DNA of 28,404 bases from an uncultured Atopobiaceae bacterium (GTDB lineage: Bacteria > Actinomycetota > Coriobacteriia > Coriobacteriales > Atopobiaceae). The position numbers and the translations under genes are program-made. The stretch is taken from NCBI GenBank assembly GCA_900770865.1, contig CAAGLU010000290.1:1-28404 (forward strand). Direction: 5' to 3'. The notes beneath the pieces are model-generated. The model was not told the DNA's origin, did not search any database, and worked only from the letters and a program-made list of their open reading frames with translations. This document shows, in pieces, positions 1 through 6,516 of the stretch. Within the stretch, counting starts at the first letter, position 1. Every line of letters begins with the position of its first letter.

Positions 1-592
1 CGAGAAGCTCTGCCATCGCGTCGGTGGGGAAGCCGGCGCGCCCAAGACTGCCGTCGTCGGTGCACACAACCACGCGGCTCGAGGGGTCTGCCGAGGCAGC
101 CTCGCGCAGCAGGTCAACGTCAACTCCCACCAGCTTGGAGCCGCGCTGGGCGCCAACCACTGCGTCGAAGGTACGCCCTGCAGCCGCCAGCATCTCTGCC
201 GCGGCAAGCACGGGCGGAAGCCCAATACCGCCGGCAACGAGAAGCGCGCGCCCCTCTCCGCCAGGAAGCCTCCAGCCGTGGCCGCAGGGGCCAACCAGCG
301 TGGAGGTGTCACCCGGCCGCATGAGCGAGAGACGGTGCGTGCCGTCGCCTACGAGGGCATACTCGATGCGCACGGTTCCCGCCTCGGCGTCTGCACGAGA
401 GAACGAGAGGGGAACCCTCAGCACCTGCGAGGGGTCACCCGGCACCGAGACCTCGACAAACTCGCCCGGCGCGAGGAGGGCGGCCACCTCGCTCTTGAAA
501 ACCATGCACCATGCGCCCTCGGCGACCTGCTCGTTAGAGACAACGGCAAAGTCGAAGAGGCGAGCGCGGGCGCTGTCCCTTGTCGACTTCAC
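1..592 (-). CDS. pyrK: Dihydroorotate dehydrogenase electron-transfer subunit PyrK (partial)
   Basis: This is the FAD/[2Fe-2S] subunit that passes electrons from the class 1B dihydroorotate dehydrogenase PyrD to NAD+ in pyrimidine synthesis. Translation of the minus strand gives a ferredoxin-reductase-like fold: a beta-barrel FAD segment with RVPLSFSRAD, then the nucleotide-binding glycine motif VAGGIGLPPVLAAAEML. The C-terminal four-cysteine iron-sulfur motif would lie beyond the left edge, so about 197 residues are visible. The likely start is GTG at 592-590, directly after and in frame with the pyrC stop codon TAG, with no good ribosome binding site. Translation therefore probably depends on ribosomes finishing pyrC. 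It is the last visible gene of the pyr operon; pyrD would be expected further left (inference). Confidence 0.85.
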   Translation of the reverse strand, partial: MKSTRDSARARLFDFAVVSNEQVAEGAWCMVFKSEVAALLAPGEFVEVSVPGDPSQVLRVPLSFSRADAEAGTVRIEYALVGDGTHRLSLMRPGDTSTLVGPCGHGWRLPGGEGRALLVAGGIGLPPVLAAAEMLAAAGRTFDAVVGAQRGSKLVGVDVDLLREAASADPSSRVVVCTDDGSLGRAGFPTDAMAELL

Positions 593-1885
593 CTAGGCCA
601 CCACGCCGTTGGCCAGCGTGCGACGGCCGTCCACAAAGACGTCGGTCGCCTGGCCGGTGAGGTGCCAGCCCATGAAGGCGGAGTTCTTGGACTTGCCCAC
701 CAGGTAGTCCGGCGTGACCTCGAACTCTGCCGTGGGGTCGATGAGCGTGAGGTCTGCCGCGGAGCCGCGCTCGATGCGCACGGGGGCAAGGCGCAGGATC
801 TGCCTGGGGTTCACGGCCATGACCTCCACGAGGCGCTTCCAGCTCATGCGGCCCGTGTTCACGAGCTTGGTGAGCATAAGCGGCAGCGAGGTCTCGAGGC
901 CAACGGTGCCAAAGAAGGCGATCTCCCACTCGCAGTCCTTCTCGTGCGGCGCATGCGGTGCGTGGTCGGTGACCACGCAGTCGATCGAGCCGTCGAGAAT
1001 GCCCTCGTCGAGCGCAGCCATGTCCTCGGGGGTGCGCAGCGGCGGGTTCATCTTGAGGTTAGTGTCGTAGGCAGGGGTGATGTCGTCCTCGTTCAGGAAC
1101 AGGTGGTGCGGGGTAACCTCGCAGGTCACGGGCAGTCCTTCGGCCTTTGCCTTGCGCACGAGGTCAAGACCCTTTGCCGTGGAGATGTGCGCGATGTGCA
1201 GCGGGCAGCCGGTAAGACGGCACAGCTCGATGTCGCGGTAGATCTCGAGCTCCTCGCCAAGCGCAGGCCAGCCGAACATGCCCAGGCGCGTGGAGGCCTT
1301 GCCTTCGTTGATCACGCCGTGCGTGGTGAGCGTCTCGATCTCGCAGTGGGCCGAGACAACGCGGTCGAACTGCGAGACGTACTCCATGCAGGTGCGCATC
1401 ATGCCGGCGCTCTGCACGCCATGGCCGTCGTCGGAGAAGGCGCAGGCGCCCTCCATGACCATGTCGCCAATCTCGGCGAGCTGCTCGCCCTTCTCGCCAA
1501 CCGTCAGCGCACCGATGGGACGCACGTGGCAGAGGCCAGCCTGGCGCGCGTGGTCGAGCTGGTAGCGGATCTCGGCGCCGGTGTCGGTCACCGGGTCGGT
1601 GTTGGGCATGGTCGCAACATCAGTGAAGCCACCGTGCGTTGCCGCGCGAGCGCCGGTCTCGATGGTCTCCTTGTACTCGAAGCCGGGGTCGCGGAAGTGC
1701 ACGTGCATGTCGACAAGGCCGGGCACCAGGTACTTGCCGCGGGCGTCGATGACCTCGCAGCCCTCGGGAGGCTCGAGGCCCTCCCCCACGGCAGCGACCT
1801 TGCCGTCGTCGATGAGCACGTCGCAGACGCTATCGAGGTCGACCTGCGGATCGACCGCGTGCGCACCCCTAAGCAGAAAGGCCAT
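593..1885 (-). CDS. pyrC: Dihydroorotase (class I)
   Basis: Dihydroorotase cyclises carbamoyl-aspartate to dihydroorotate, the third step of pyrimidine synthesis, in the cytosol. The protein is 430 residues, normal for class I bacterial enzymes. Metal-binding motif HVHFRDPG lies at residues 61-68, followed by ATHGGFTDVATMPNTDP; HIAHIST and the late VTDHAPH motif are also present, so the metal-site residues look intact. I chose ATG at 1885 instead of the in-frame start at 1936, because GGAGGAG lies just upstream (1892-1898) and because the protein then begins at the expected metallohydrolase strand, MAFLLRGAHAVD. The start overlaps the end of pyrB by 17 bases, which suggests translational coupling. 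The stop TAG abuts the pyrK start. Confidence 0.96.
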   Translation of the reverse strand: MAFLLRGAHAVDPQVDLDSVCDVLIDDGKVAAVGEGLEPPEGCEVIDARGKYLVPGLVDMHVHFRDPGFEYKETIETGARAATHGGFTDVATMPNTDPVTDTGAEIRYQLDHARQAGLCHVRPIGALTVGEKGEQLAEIGDMVMEGACAFSDDGHGVQSAGMMRTCMEYVSQFDRVVSAHCEIETLTTHGVINEGKASTRLGMFGWPALGEELEIYRDIELCRLTGCPLHIAHISTAKGLDLVRKAKAEGLPVTCEVTPHHLFLNEDDITPAYDTNLKMNPPLRTPEDMAALDEGILDGSIDCVVTDHAPHAPHEKDCEWEIAFFGTVGLETSLPLMLTKLVNTGRMSWKRLVEVMAVNPRQILRLAPVRIERGSAADLTLIDPTAEFEVTPDYLVGKSKNSAFMGWHLTGQATDVFVDGRRTLANGVVA

Positions 1886-2804
1886 TGTTCTCTCCTCCCA
1901 GAAGCAGGTACATCTCGGCCATACGCGTAAGGACACCCGCGTTGACCTGGTTAAGGATGCGCGAACGCGCGCAGTCGGCTACGTCGGCATTGATCTCCAT
2001 GCCGCGGTTCATGGGGCCCGGGTGGCAGATGATGGCGCCCGGCTTCATGCGGTTCACGCGCGTCATGTCAAGGCCGTAGAGGCGGTTGTACTCGCGGCGG
2101 GACGGGATTGCCGCGCCCTCCATGCGCTCGAGCTGCACGCGCAGCATGTAGACGACATCCATGTCCTCGATCACGTCGTCGAGGCTCGCCGTCTGCGGGC
2201 AGCCAAACCAGTCAGGGTCGTCCACCTGGAAGGTGGGAGGGCCAACGAGCGTGACCTCGGCGCCCATGGTCTTGAGCGCGGGAGCCAGCGAGCCGCACAC
2301 GCGGCTGTGTGCCAGGTCGCCAACGATGGCAACCTTGAGACCGTCGAGGTGGCCAAAGTTCTTGCGGATGGTGTAGAGGTCGAGCATTGCCTGCGTGGGG
2401 TGCTGGTGCTTGCCATCGCCGGCGTTGATGACCACGGCGTCGGTGTTCTCGGTGATGCGCTGCGGCGTGCCTGCGAGCCTGGCGCGGCACACGAACATGT
2501 CGACGTTCATGGCGGAGATGGTCTGGATGGTGTCGGCGAGGCTCTCGCCCTTGACCACAGATGAGGTGCTGCCGCCCATGGAGAGCGAGTCTGCCGAGAG
2601 GCGCTTCTCGGCCAGCTCAAAGGAGCTCTTGGTGCGCGTAGAGGGCTCCAGGAACAGGTTCACGATGGTGCGGCCGCGCAGAGCCGGCACCTTCTTGATG
2701 GCGCGGTTGTTCACCGACTCAAACGACGCGGCGGTATCCAGAATCTGGGTGATGTCATCCGCCGTGAGGCTGTAGGTGTCAATGAGGTGCTTGACCGAGA
2801 GCAT
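1869..2804 (-). CDS. pyrB: Aspartate carbamoyltransferase catalytic subunit
   Basis: This enzyme joins carbamoyl phosphate and aspartate, the committed step of pyrimidine synthesis. The 311-residue product has the family's usual length. The carbamoyl-phosphate site FLEPSTRTKSSFE, the HPTQAMLDLYTI motif and HPGPMNRG near the C-terminus are all intact. The start is ATG 2804, one base inside the pyrR stop (TAATG overlap), with GGAGAGG a few bases upstream. An in-frame extension to 2870 is not supported by the family. No pyrI regulatory-subunit gene is seen nearby, so this is likely the unregulated trimeric type, with control by PyrR at the RNA level (inference). Confidence 0.97.
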   Translation of the reverse strand: MLSVKHLIDTYSLTADDITQILDTAASFESVNNRAIKKVPALRGRTIVNLFLEPSTRTKSSFELAEKRLSADSLSMGGSTSSVVKGESLADTIQTISAMNVDMFVCRARLAGTPQRITENTDAVVINAGDGKHQHPTQAMLDLYTIRKNFGHLDGLKVAIVGDLAHSRVCGSLAPALKTMGAEVTLVGPPTFQVDDPDWFGCPQTASLDDVIEDMDVVYMLRVQLERMEGAAIPSRREYNRLYGLDMTRVNRMKPGAIICHPGPMNRGMEINADVADCARSRILNQVNAGVLTRMAEMYLLLGGENNGLSA

Positions 2805-3361
2805 TACCTCTCCCCTCCCTCGATGCCCCAAATCTCGACGGCATCGTGGTCGTCGAGCGGACGCGCGCACACGCGCACGTCCTCCTCGTGCGAGGAGGGG
2901 ACGTTCTTTCCAACGTAGTCAGCGCGAATGGGCAGCTCGCGATGGCCGCGGTCGACCATCACGGCAAGCTGGACAGACTTGGGGCGGCCGTAGTCCATGA
3001 GGGCGTCAAGCGCCGAGCGCACGGTGCGGCCGGTGTAGAGGACGTCATCGACGAGGATGATGTCCTTGGAGTCGATCTCGAAGGGGATGTTGGTGCCGTG
3101 AACCACCGGCTGGATGTGGCGCATGACGTCGTCGCGGTAGAAGCTGATGTCGAGCGAGCCCACCGGAGGACGCTTACCCTCGATCTTCTCGATCTCTGCC
3201 GCAAGGCGGTTGGCGAGGGTCTCTCCGCGGCGAATGATGCCAATCACCTGGATGTTCTCCGAGCCCTCGTTGTGCTCGATGATCTCGTGAGCGATGCGTG
3301 TGATGGCACGCTCCATGGCCTGCTCGTCCATGATGACGGCCTTGAGCCTTGGCTCTCCCAT
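2804..3361 (-). CDS. pyrR: Bifunctional pyr operon RNA-binding regulator / uracil phosphoribosyltransferase
   Basis: PyrR binds pyr mRNA in response to UMP and also makes UMP from uracil and PRPP. The 185-residue protein has the phosphoribosyltransferase PRPP loop IILVDDVLYTGRTVRSALDAL region near its middle and the family's C-terminal VGKNVPSS segment. The start is ATG 3361, preceded by GAAGGGAG; a longer in-frame form starting at 3421 would begin inside the leader hairpin. It is the first gene of the operon and overlaps pyrB by one base. Its leader carries a terminator-like hairpin, consistent with attenuation by its own product. Confidence 0.96.
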   Translation of the reverse strand: MGEPRLKAVIMDEQAMERAITRIAHEIIEHNEGSENIQVIGIIRRGETLANRLAAEIEKIEGKRPPVGSLDISFYRDDVMRHIQPVVHGTNIPFEIDSKDIILVDDVLYTGRTVRSALDALMDYGRPKSVQLAVMVDRGHRELPIRADYVGKNVPSSHEEDVRVCARPLDDHDAVEIWGIEGGER

Positions 3362-3376
3362 GGGACTCCCTTCAAG

Positions 3377-3498
3377 AAAAAAGATGCCCGAACCGACGTA
3401 AGCCGGCACGAGACATCCCAAGATGGAAGGCCATGTGTCTGGGTTGGCCGCATGCGTTGGCTGTGCGAACTCCCCTGAGCCTTGCGGGCATCTCGTGC
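3377..3498 (-). promoter_or_regulatory. Probable pyr attenuator in the pyrR leader
   Basis: On the minus-strand transcript the segment 3417-3383 folds as GAUGUCU pairing with GGGCAUC, with an inner GCCG/CGGU stem, followed by six U (3382-3377). This is an intrinsic terminator 16 bases before the pyrR start. Upstream, GCACGAGA (3498-3491) is exactly complementary to UCUCGUGC (3413-3406), which would remove the 5' arm of the terminator; AGAUGCCCG can also pair with CGGGCAUCU. Mutually exclusive pairings of this kind are the hallmark of pyr attenuators. I did not find a clean copy of the Bacillus PyrR-binding consensus, so PyrR recognition is inferred from context. Confidence 0.65.
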
Positions 3499-3517
3499 GC
3501 GCTTAAAGGTCGGGGAC

Positions 3518-3523
3518 ACTGTA
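3518..3523 (-). promoter_or_regulatory. Candidate pyr operon promoter -10 box
   Basis: On the minus strand TGGTACAGT forms an extended -10 element (TGn-TACAGT) about 160 bases upstream of pyrR. It sits just ahead of the attenuator, as expected. A -35 candidate (TTGTCG) is present, but at about 20 bases it is too far for a good spacer. Confidence 0.4.
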
Positions 3524-3575
3524 CCACGAACTCCCCGCATGCGCGACAACTTTGATGCCCGCCTCGCGATTCACA

Positions 3576-3608
3576 GATGAGACAAAGGGAGTTTCCCTTT
3601 GTCTCATC
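3576..3608. repeat. Perfect 15-bp inverted repeat spanning a stop codon
   Basis: The arms GATGAGACAAAGGGA (3576-3590) and TCCCTTTGTCTCATC (3594-3608) are perfectly complementary around a three-base loop. The right arm contains the TGA stop of the ABC ATPase gene (3604-3606). Neither strand has a U-tract after the stem, so it is not a classical terminator. It may protect the 3' end of the mRNA, stop transcription with help, or be a dispersed palindromic repeat. Confidence 0.75.
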
Positions 3609-4719
3609 GCTGGAGGGAGCGGTATGCCTCGCAGACCTCGTCCGTCTCGCCGATCATGCGCATGTGGCCCTTCTCGATCCAGCACACGCGGTCGCAGATG
3701 CGCTCCACCAGGCTGATGTCATGGCTTACGAGAAGCACGGTCACGTTGTCGGACTCAACGAGCTCCTTGATGCGGCGCTCGCACTTCTGCTGGAAGAGGA
3801 AGTCGCCAACCGAGAGCGTCTCGTCCACGATGAGGATGTCGGGCTCGGTCACCGTGGCAATGGCAAAGGCGATGCGCGCGACCATGCCGGATGAGTAGTT
3901 CTTGAGGGGCATGTCCATGAAGCCGTCAAGCTCGGCAAAGTCAACGATGTCCTGGAAGTGCTCGTCGATGAAGTCCTTGCGGTAGCCCAGCAGGGCGCCG
4001 TTGAGGTAGATGTTCTCCTTTGCCGTGAGCTCCATGTCAAAGCCCGCGCCAAGCTCGATGAGCGGGGCGATGGTGCCCTCAACGCGAACCTCGCCCGTGG
4101 AGGGCTCAAGCACGCCCGCGATGATCTTGAGCATGGTTGACTTGCCGGAGCCGTTGGTGCCCACAAGGCCAAAGGCCTCGCCGCGCTTTACCTCAAACGA
4201 GATGTGGTCGAGGGCGCGGAACTCCTTGAAGGTGAGCTCGTGCTTGGCCGCAGCGATGAAGTACTCCTTCAGGGAATTGAACTGCTCGGACGCAATATTG
4301 AAGATCATCGAGACGTCGTCGGCGAGAACCGCTGTGGGGGCATCCGCCGGCGGCACGGGCGGGCGCAGGAAGCCGTTCTGACCGGCAACGATGATCCAGC
4401 GCTCGACATTGCCCTTGAAGCGGCCCTGCGAGTCCTCGATGTCAACGGCGATGCGGTAGCGGCCGGGCCTGTCGGGCACAAACTCCCAGCTGTACTTTGC
4501 GATGTTGTGGCCCACGTGCTCGATGGTGGAGTCGAAGTCGCCCTTCTCCCAGCTGCCGTTGAGGTTCCAGACGTAGTTGCAGAGGTAGTCTTCCTTCTCG
4601 ACGCCACGAAAGTGAGGCGTGACCTGGAGCTTGTCACCCACGCGGAGGGAGGTCGACGAGAGGCCGAGAAAGACGCTGCCGCCGTTGTCCAGATTGAGGG
4701 TGTCCTGCACGTGTGCCAC
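3604..4719 (-). CDS. ABC exporter ATPase of the polysaccharide/teichoic-acid class with an N-terminal extra module
   Basis: This is the ATP-binding half of an ABC-2 exporter, likely for a lipid-linked polysaccharide or similar cell-surface polymer (TagH/RfbE/Wzt class). The ATPase core occupies residues ~128-371, with Walker A GTNGSGKST (187-195), signature YSSGM (275-279), Walker B ILIVDE (295-300) and switch histidine VSHD (H333). Residues 1-125 form a module rich in beta strands and aromatics (YVWNLNGSWEKG, GRYRIAVDIEDSQG) that is not part of the normal ATPase. In Wzt-type proteins the sugar-binding module is at the C-terminus, so this order is odd. The start is GTG 4719 with AAGG upstream; GTG at 4710 is an alternative. 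It lies 56 bases after the permease gene and is probably in one operon with it. The substrate cannot be read from the sequence. Confidence 0.9.
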   Translation of the reverse strand: MAHVQDTLNLDNGGSVFLGLSSTSLRVGDKLQVTPHFRGVEKEDYLCNYVWNLNGSWEKGDFDSTIEHVGHNIAKYSWEFVPDRPGRYRIAVDIEDSQGRFKGNVERWIIVAGQNGFLRPPVPPADAPTAVLADDVSMIFNIASEQFNSLKEYFIAAAKHELTFKEFRALDHISFEVKRGEAFGLVGTNGSGKSTMLKIIAGVLEPSTGEVRVEGTIAPLIELGAGFDMELTAKENIYLNGALLGYRKDFIDEHFQDIVDFAELDGFMDMPLKNYSSGMVARIAFAIATVTEPDILIVDETLSVGDFLFQQKCERRIKELVESDNVTVLLVSHDISLVERICDRVCWIEKGHMRMIGETDEVCEAYRSLQR

Positions 4720-4775
4720 CTGACCTTACGGTTTGGGTCGCGGACGGCCGCGCGAGGCGGCCAGCGGCCAAGATG

Positions 4776-5651
4776 CTAGATGAAGAGGATGAAGCGACGC
4801 TCATGGGAGCGGAAGACCGCATAGCCCAGGGCAAGCGAGATGAGCGCCCACACGACGCAGCTCACGATCACCTCGACGGAGGGCATCGTCGCGTAGATGA
4901 CGGTGTCGCGCATGAAGGTGACGTAGTTGTACATGGGGTTGGCGTACATGAGAACGCGGACGGCATGGTAGGGCACCTGCTCGATCATCGAGACGGGCCA
5001 GAAGAGCGGGGTGGCGTACATCCACGCCATGAGGAGCACGCTCCACAGGTGCACGAGGTCGCGGAAGAACACGGCAAGCGCCGAGAGGAGCAGCGAGAGC
5101 CCCACGCAAAAGGCCATGAGGAGCACGATGCAGATGGGCGCGAGCAACATCATGGGGGTAGGCGCCACGCCCTCCCACAGCATCACGATGAAGACAGCAA
5201 TGAGCGAGAAGAGGAAGTTCACCAGCGAGAACAGGACCTTCTCGATGGGGAACACGGACTTCTTAACCCGCACCTTCTTGAGCAGGGGCGCGGCCTCGAT
5301 GATCGACATCATGCCAGCGTTGGTGGAGTCCGAGAAGACCTGCCAGGTGATGTTGGCCACGATGAGGTAGAGCGGGTAGTGCTGGATGTCCGCATAGCGG
5401 AGGAAGAACGAGAAGACGAAGGACATGACGATCATCATGAGGAGCGGATTGAGCACGCTCCAGATGACGCCGAGGACGCTGCGGCGGTACTTGAGCTTGA
5501 AGTCCTTCGTGACAAGCTCGCGGAGGATGAAGAGGTCTCGCTTGCCGGCGGGATACCACGCGTCGCGCGCCGAAGTGGTGTGCGCGGGAGCCGATGCTTC
5601 CTGTGCGGCCGGGGCCGTGACCTTCTCCGCGGGCTCAATGTCTGATGCCAA
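4776..5651 (-). CDS. ABC-2 type polysaccharide/polyol-phosphate export permease
   Basis: This is the membrane half of the exporter encoded with the downstream ATPase. The 291-residue protein has a cytoplasmic N-terminal tail of about 45 residues rich in Ala/Pro, then the family's amphipathic entry RDLFILRELVTKDFKLKYR and the motif RRSVLGVIWSVLNPLLMMI. About six membrane segments follow, with the conserved late segment YANPMYNYVTFMRD. I chose TTG 5651 because AGGAGG lies just upstream; an in-frame extension to 5852 would run through the 21-bp tandem repeat and is not credible. Family: TagG/RfbA/Wzm. A short GC hairpin (GGCCGC/GCGGCC, 4746-4762) lies between this gene and the ATPase gene. Confidence 0.92.
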   Translation of the reverse strand: MASDIEPAEKVTAPAAQEASAPAHTTSARDAWYPAGKRDLFILRELVTKDFKLKYRRSVLGVIWSVLNPLLMMIVMSFVFSFFLRYADIQHYPLYLIVANITWQVFSDSTNAGMMSIIEAAPLLKKVRVKKSVFPIEKVLFSLVNFLFSLIAVFIVMLWEGVAPTPMMLLAPICIVLLMAFCVGLSLLLSALAVFFRDLVHLWSVLLMAWMYATPLFWPVSMIEQVPYHAVRVLMYANPMYNYVTFMRDTVIYATMPSVEVIVSCVVWALISLALGYAVFRSHERRFILFI

Positions 5652-5673
5652 GGTTCCTCCTGTCGAAGGAGCT

Positions 5674-5689
5674 GGGGCGCGTTCGCCCC
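5674..5689 (-). promoter_or_regulatory. 5'-leader hairpin ahead of the permease gene
   Basis: The minus-strand leader carries GGGGCG-AACG-CGCCCC, a six-base-pair GC stem with a four-base loop, about 20 bases upstream of the ribosome binding site of the permease gene. It could affect mRNA stability or translation; no known riboswitch is recognised. Confidence 0.4.
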
Positions 5690-5710
5690 TTGGTGTCGAA
5701 TATCTTTTTG

Positions 5711-5716
5711 ATGCTA
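5711..5716 (-). promoter_or_regulatory. Candidate promoter -10 box for the ABC exporter
   Basis: On the minus strand TGCTAGCAT gives an extended -10 (TGn-TAGCAT) about 60 bases upstream of the permease start. The -35 region is weak. It is the best promoter-like site between the tandem repeats and the gene. Confidence 0.35.
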
Positions 5717-5768
5717 GCACAGGGGCCGGGCTGTCACACAAACGGCAGAGCCCGCCGCGGGATTTAGT

Positions 5769-5872
5769 TGCCCGGCAACGGGATTCCATTGCCGGGAAGT
5801 GGGATTGCATTGCCCGGCAACGGGATTGCATTACCGGGTAGTGGGATTGCATTGCCGGGGAAAGAAATCCCG
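5769..5872. repeat. 21-bp tandem repeat, four copies plus a partial fifth
   Basis: Units begin at 5769, 5790, 5811 and 5832, with a diverged partial copy from 5853. Two variants alternate: TGCCCGGCAACGGGATTGCAT-like and TGCCGGGAAGTGGGATTGCAT-like. The first variant contains the palindrome TTGCCCGGCAA, so each pair of units could form small hairpins. Because 21 is a multiple of three, the repeat stays open as a seven-residue repeat in several frames, which creates false ORFs. It lies between the exporter promoter and the tRNA terminator. No unique spacers are present, so it is not CRISPR. Confidence 0.85.
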
Positions 5873-5901
5873 ATACACATTCGGAGTACGAATGTGTATC
5901 G
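5871..5901. repeat. Perfect 13-bp inverted repeat
   Basis: CGATACACATTCG (5871-5883) and CGAATGTGTATCG (5889-5901) are perfect complements around the five-base loop GAGTA. It directly follows the 21-bp tandem repeats. No U-tract follows on either strand, so its function is open; a REP-like element or protein-binding palindrome is possible. Confidence 0.75.
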
Positions 5902-5942
5902 AAACGGGCCGAGAAGCGAGGAGCTTAGTGGCCCCGCAAGAT

Positions 5943-5981
5943 AACGAAACAGGCCAGACGGCAAACATGCCGTCTGGCCTG
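5943..5981 (-). terminator. Rho-independent terminator after tRNA-Asn
   Basis: The arms CAGGCCAGACGGC (5950-5962) and GCCGTCTGGCCTG (5969-5981) form a 13-bp perfect stem with a six-base loop. On the minus strand the stem is followed by TTTCGTTAT. It begins ten bases after the tRNA 3' end, as expected for a tRNA terminator. Confidence 0.8.
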
Positions 5982-5990
5982 TGGACTCTC

Positions 5991-6065
5991 TGGCTCCCCG
6001 GGCAGGGTTCGAACCTGCGACACGCTGATTAACAGTCAGCTGCGCTACCACTGCGCCACCGGGGA
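5991..6065 (-). tRNA. tRNA-Asn (anticodon GTT)
   Basis: The minus strand folds into a full cloverleaf: acceptor TCCCCGG/CCGGGGA, D-stem GCGC/GCGC, anticodon stem GCTGA/TCAGC with loop CTGTTAA (anticodon GTT), T-stem GCAGG/CCTGC with TTCGAAC, and discriminator G. The 3' CCA (5993-5991) is encoded. It has its own promoter upstream and a terminator downstream and appears to be a single-gene unit. No integration scar or integrase is seen beside it. Confidence 0.97.
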
Positions 6066-6084
6066 ATGCTCAACGCAAGAAATA

Positions 6085-6112
6085 AGTATACGAATCGTTC
6101 CGAAGGATGCAA
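6085..6112 (-). promoter_or_regulatory. tRNA-Asn promoter
   Basis: Minus-strand -35 TTGCAT (6112-6107) and -10 TATACT (6090-6085) are separated by 16 bases. The -10 box lies about 20 bases upstream of the tRNA 5' end, a good vegetative-sigma promoter placement. Confidence 0.7.
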
Positions 6113-6516
6113 CCCTCAATTTGAACTTTTTTCTCGCCGGGGACTCGTCAGGGCGCTCGTCAGGGCCCGCAGGTGTCCCGAAGGGGATTCGTTTGCGGAT
6201 CGATGGCTCTTGGGCTCGAAGCGGCATGCGAGCCCCAGGGACTAAGCCATCCCCGAATTACGCACGGCTGAGTTTGGCTTTGTGGAGTGCTGGGCTTTTC
6301 TCGCCGAGAATTTCAGCCGTGCGTAATTCGGGGGGGGTTACCGGAGACTCAGAGTCCACCCGGCAGGACAACGCTCCCGCCCTGAGCCCCTCCCGTGGCC
6401 CCGCCGCACAGGCATCCTGTATCATGAATATCGCTGGGCCAACCGCGCCCGGCCGGCGCAGGCGCGCCGAACAGAGGGGCTCGGGGCGGTCCGGCCATGC
6501 GCACTGGGAGACCGCC
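6113..6516. other. Gap between tRNA-Asn promoter and folP
   Basis: I see no credible gene here. It holds a 12-bp tandem duplication (CTCGTCAGGGC repeated near 6147-6166), the MITE-like inverted repeat at 6251-6333, a possible promoter -10 TATCAT at 6420-6425 (extended by TG), and a GC-rich palindrome GCGCCCGGCCGGCGC near 6447-6461 in the presumed folP leader. The folP frame is open through the whole gap but has no folP-like content there. Confidence 0.6.
6251..6333. mobile_element. MITE-like element with 21-bp perfect inverted arms
   Basis: The arms at 6251-6271 (begin CCCCGAATTACGCACGG) and 6313-6333 (end GTGCGTAATTCGGGG) are exact reverse complements over 21 bases and enclose 41 bases with no ORF. 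It sits in a non-coding gap upstream of folP. Long perfect terminal arms around a short non-coding core fit a miniature inverted-repeat element or a REP/BIME-type palindrome. No clear target-site duplication is seen, so the class is uncertain. Confidence 0.55.

Noticed and set aside
278..1930. 550-residue plus-strand open frame opposite pyrC/pyrK
   Set aside because: It is antisense to a clear pyrC and pyrK, shows no family-like sequence, and arises from high GC codon bias.
5769..5872. Possible CRISPR array
   Set aside because: The 21-bp units are contiguous with no unique spacers, and no cas genes are nearby.
5764..6051. Minus-strand ORF with a seven-residue IPLPGNA repeat
   Set aside because: It is produced by the 21-bp tandem repeat and runs from inside the tRNA gene; not a credible protein.
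6121..6516. 132-residue N-terminal extension of folP
   Set aside because: The frame is open but crosses the inverted-repeat element and has no DHPS-like sequence. ATG 6517 has a ribosome binding site and the expected start.
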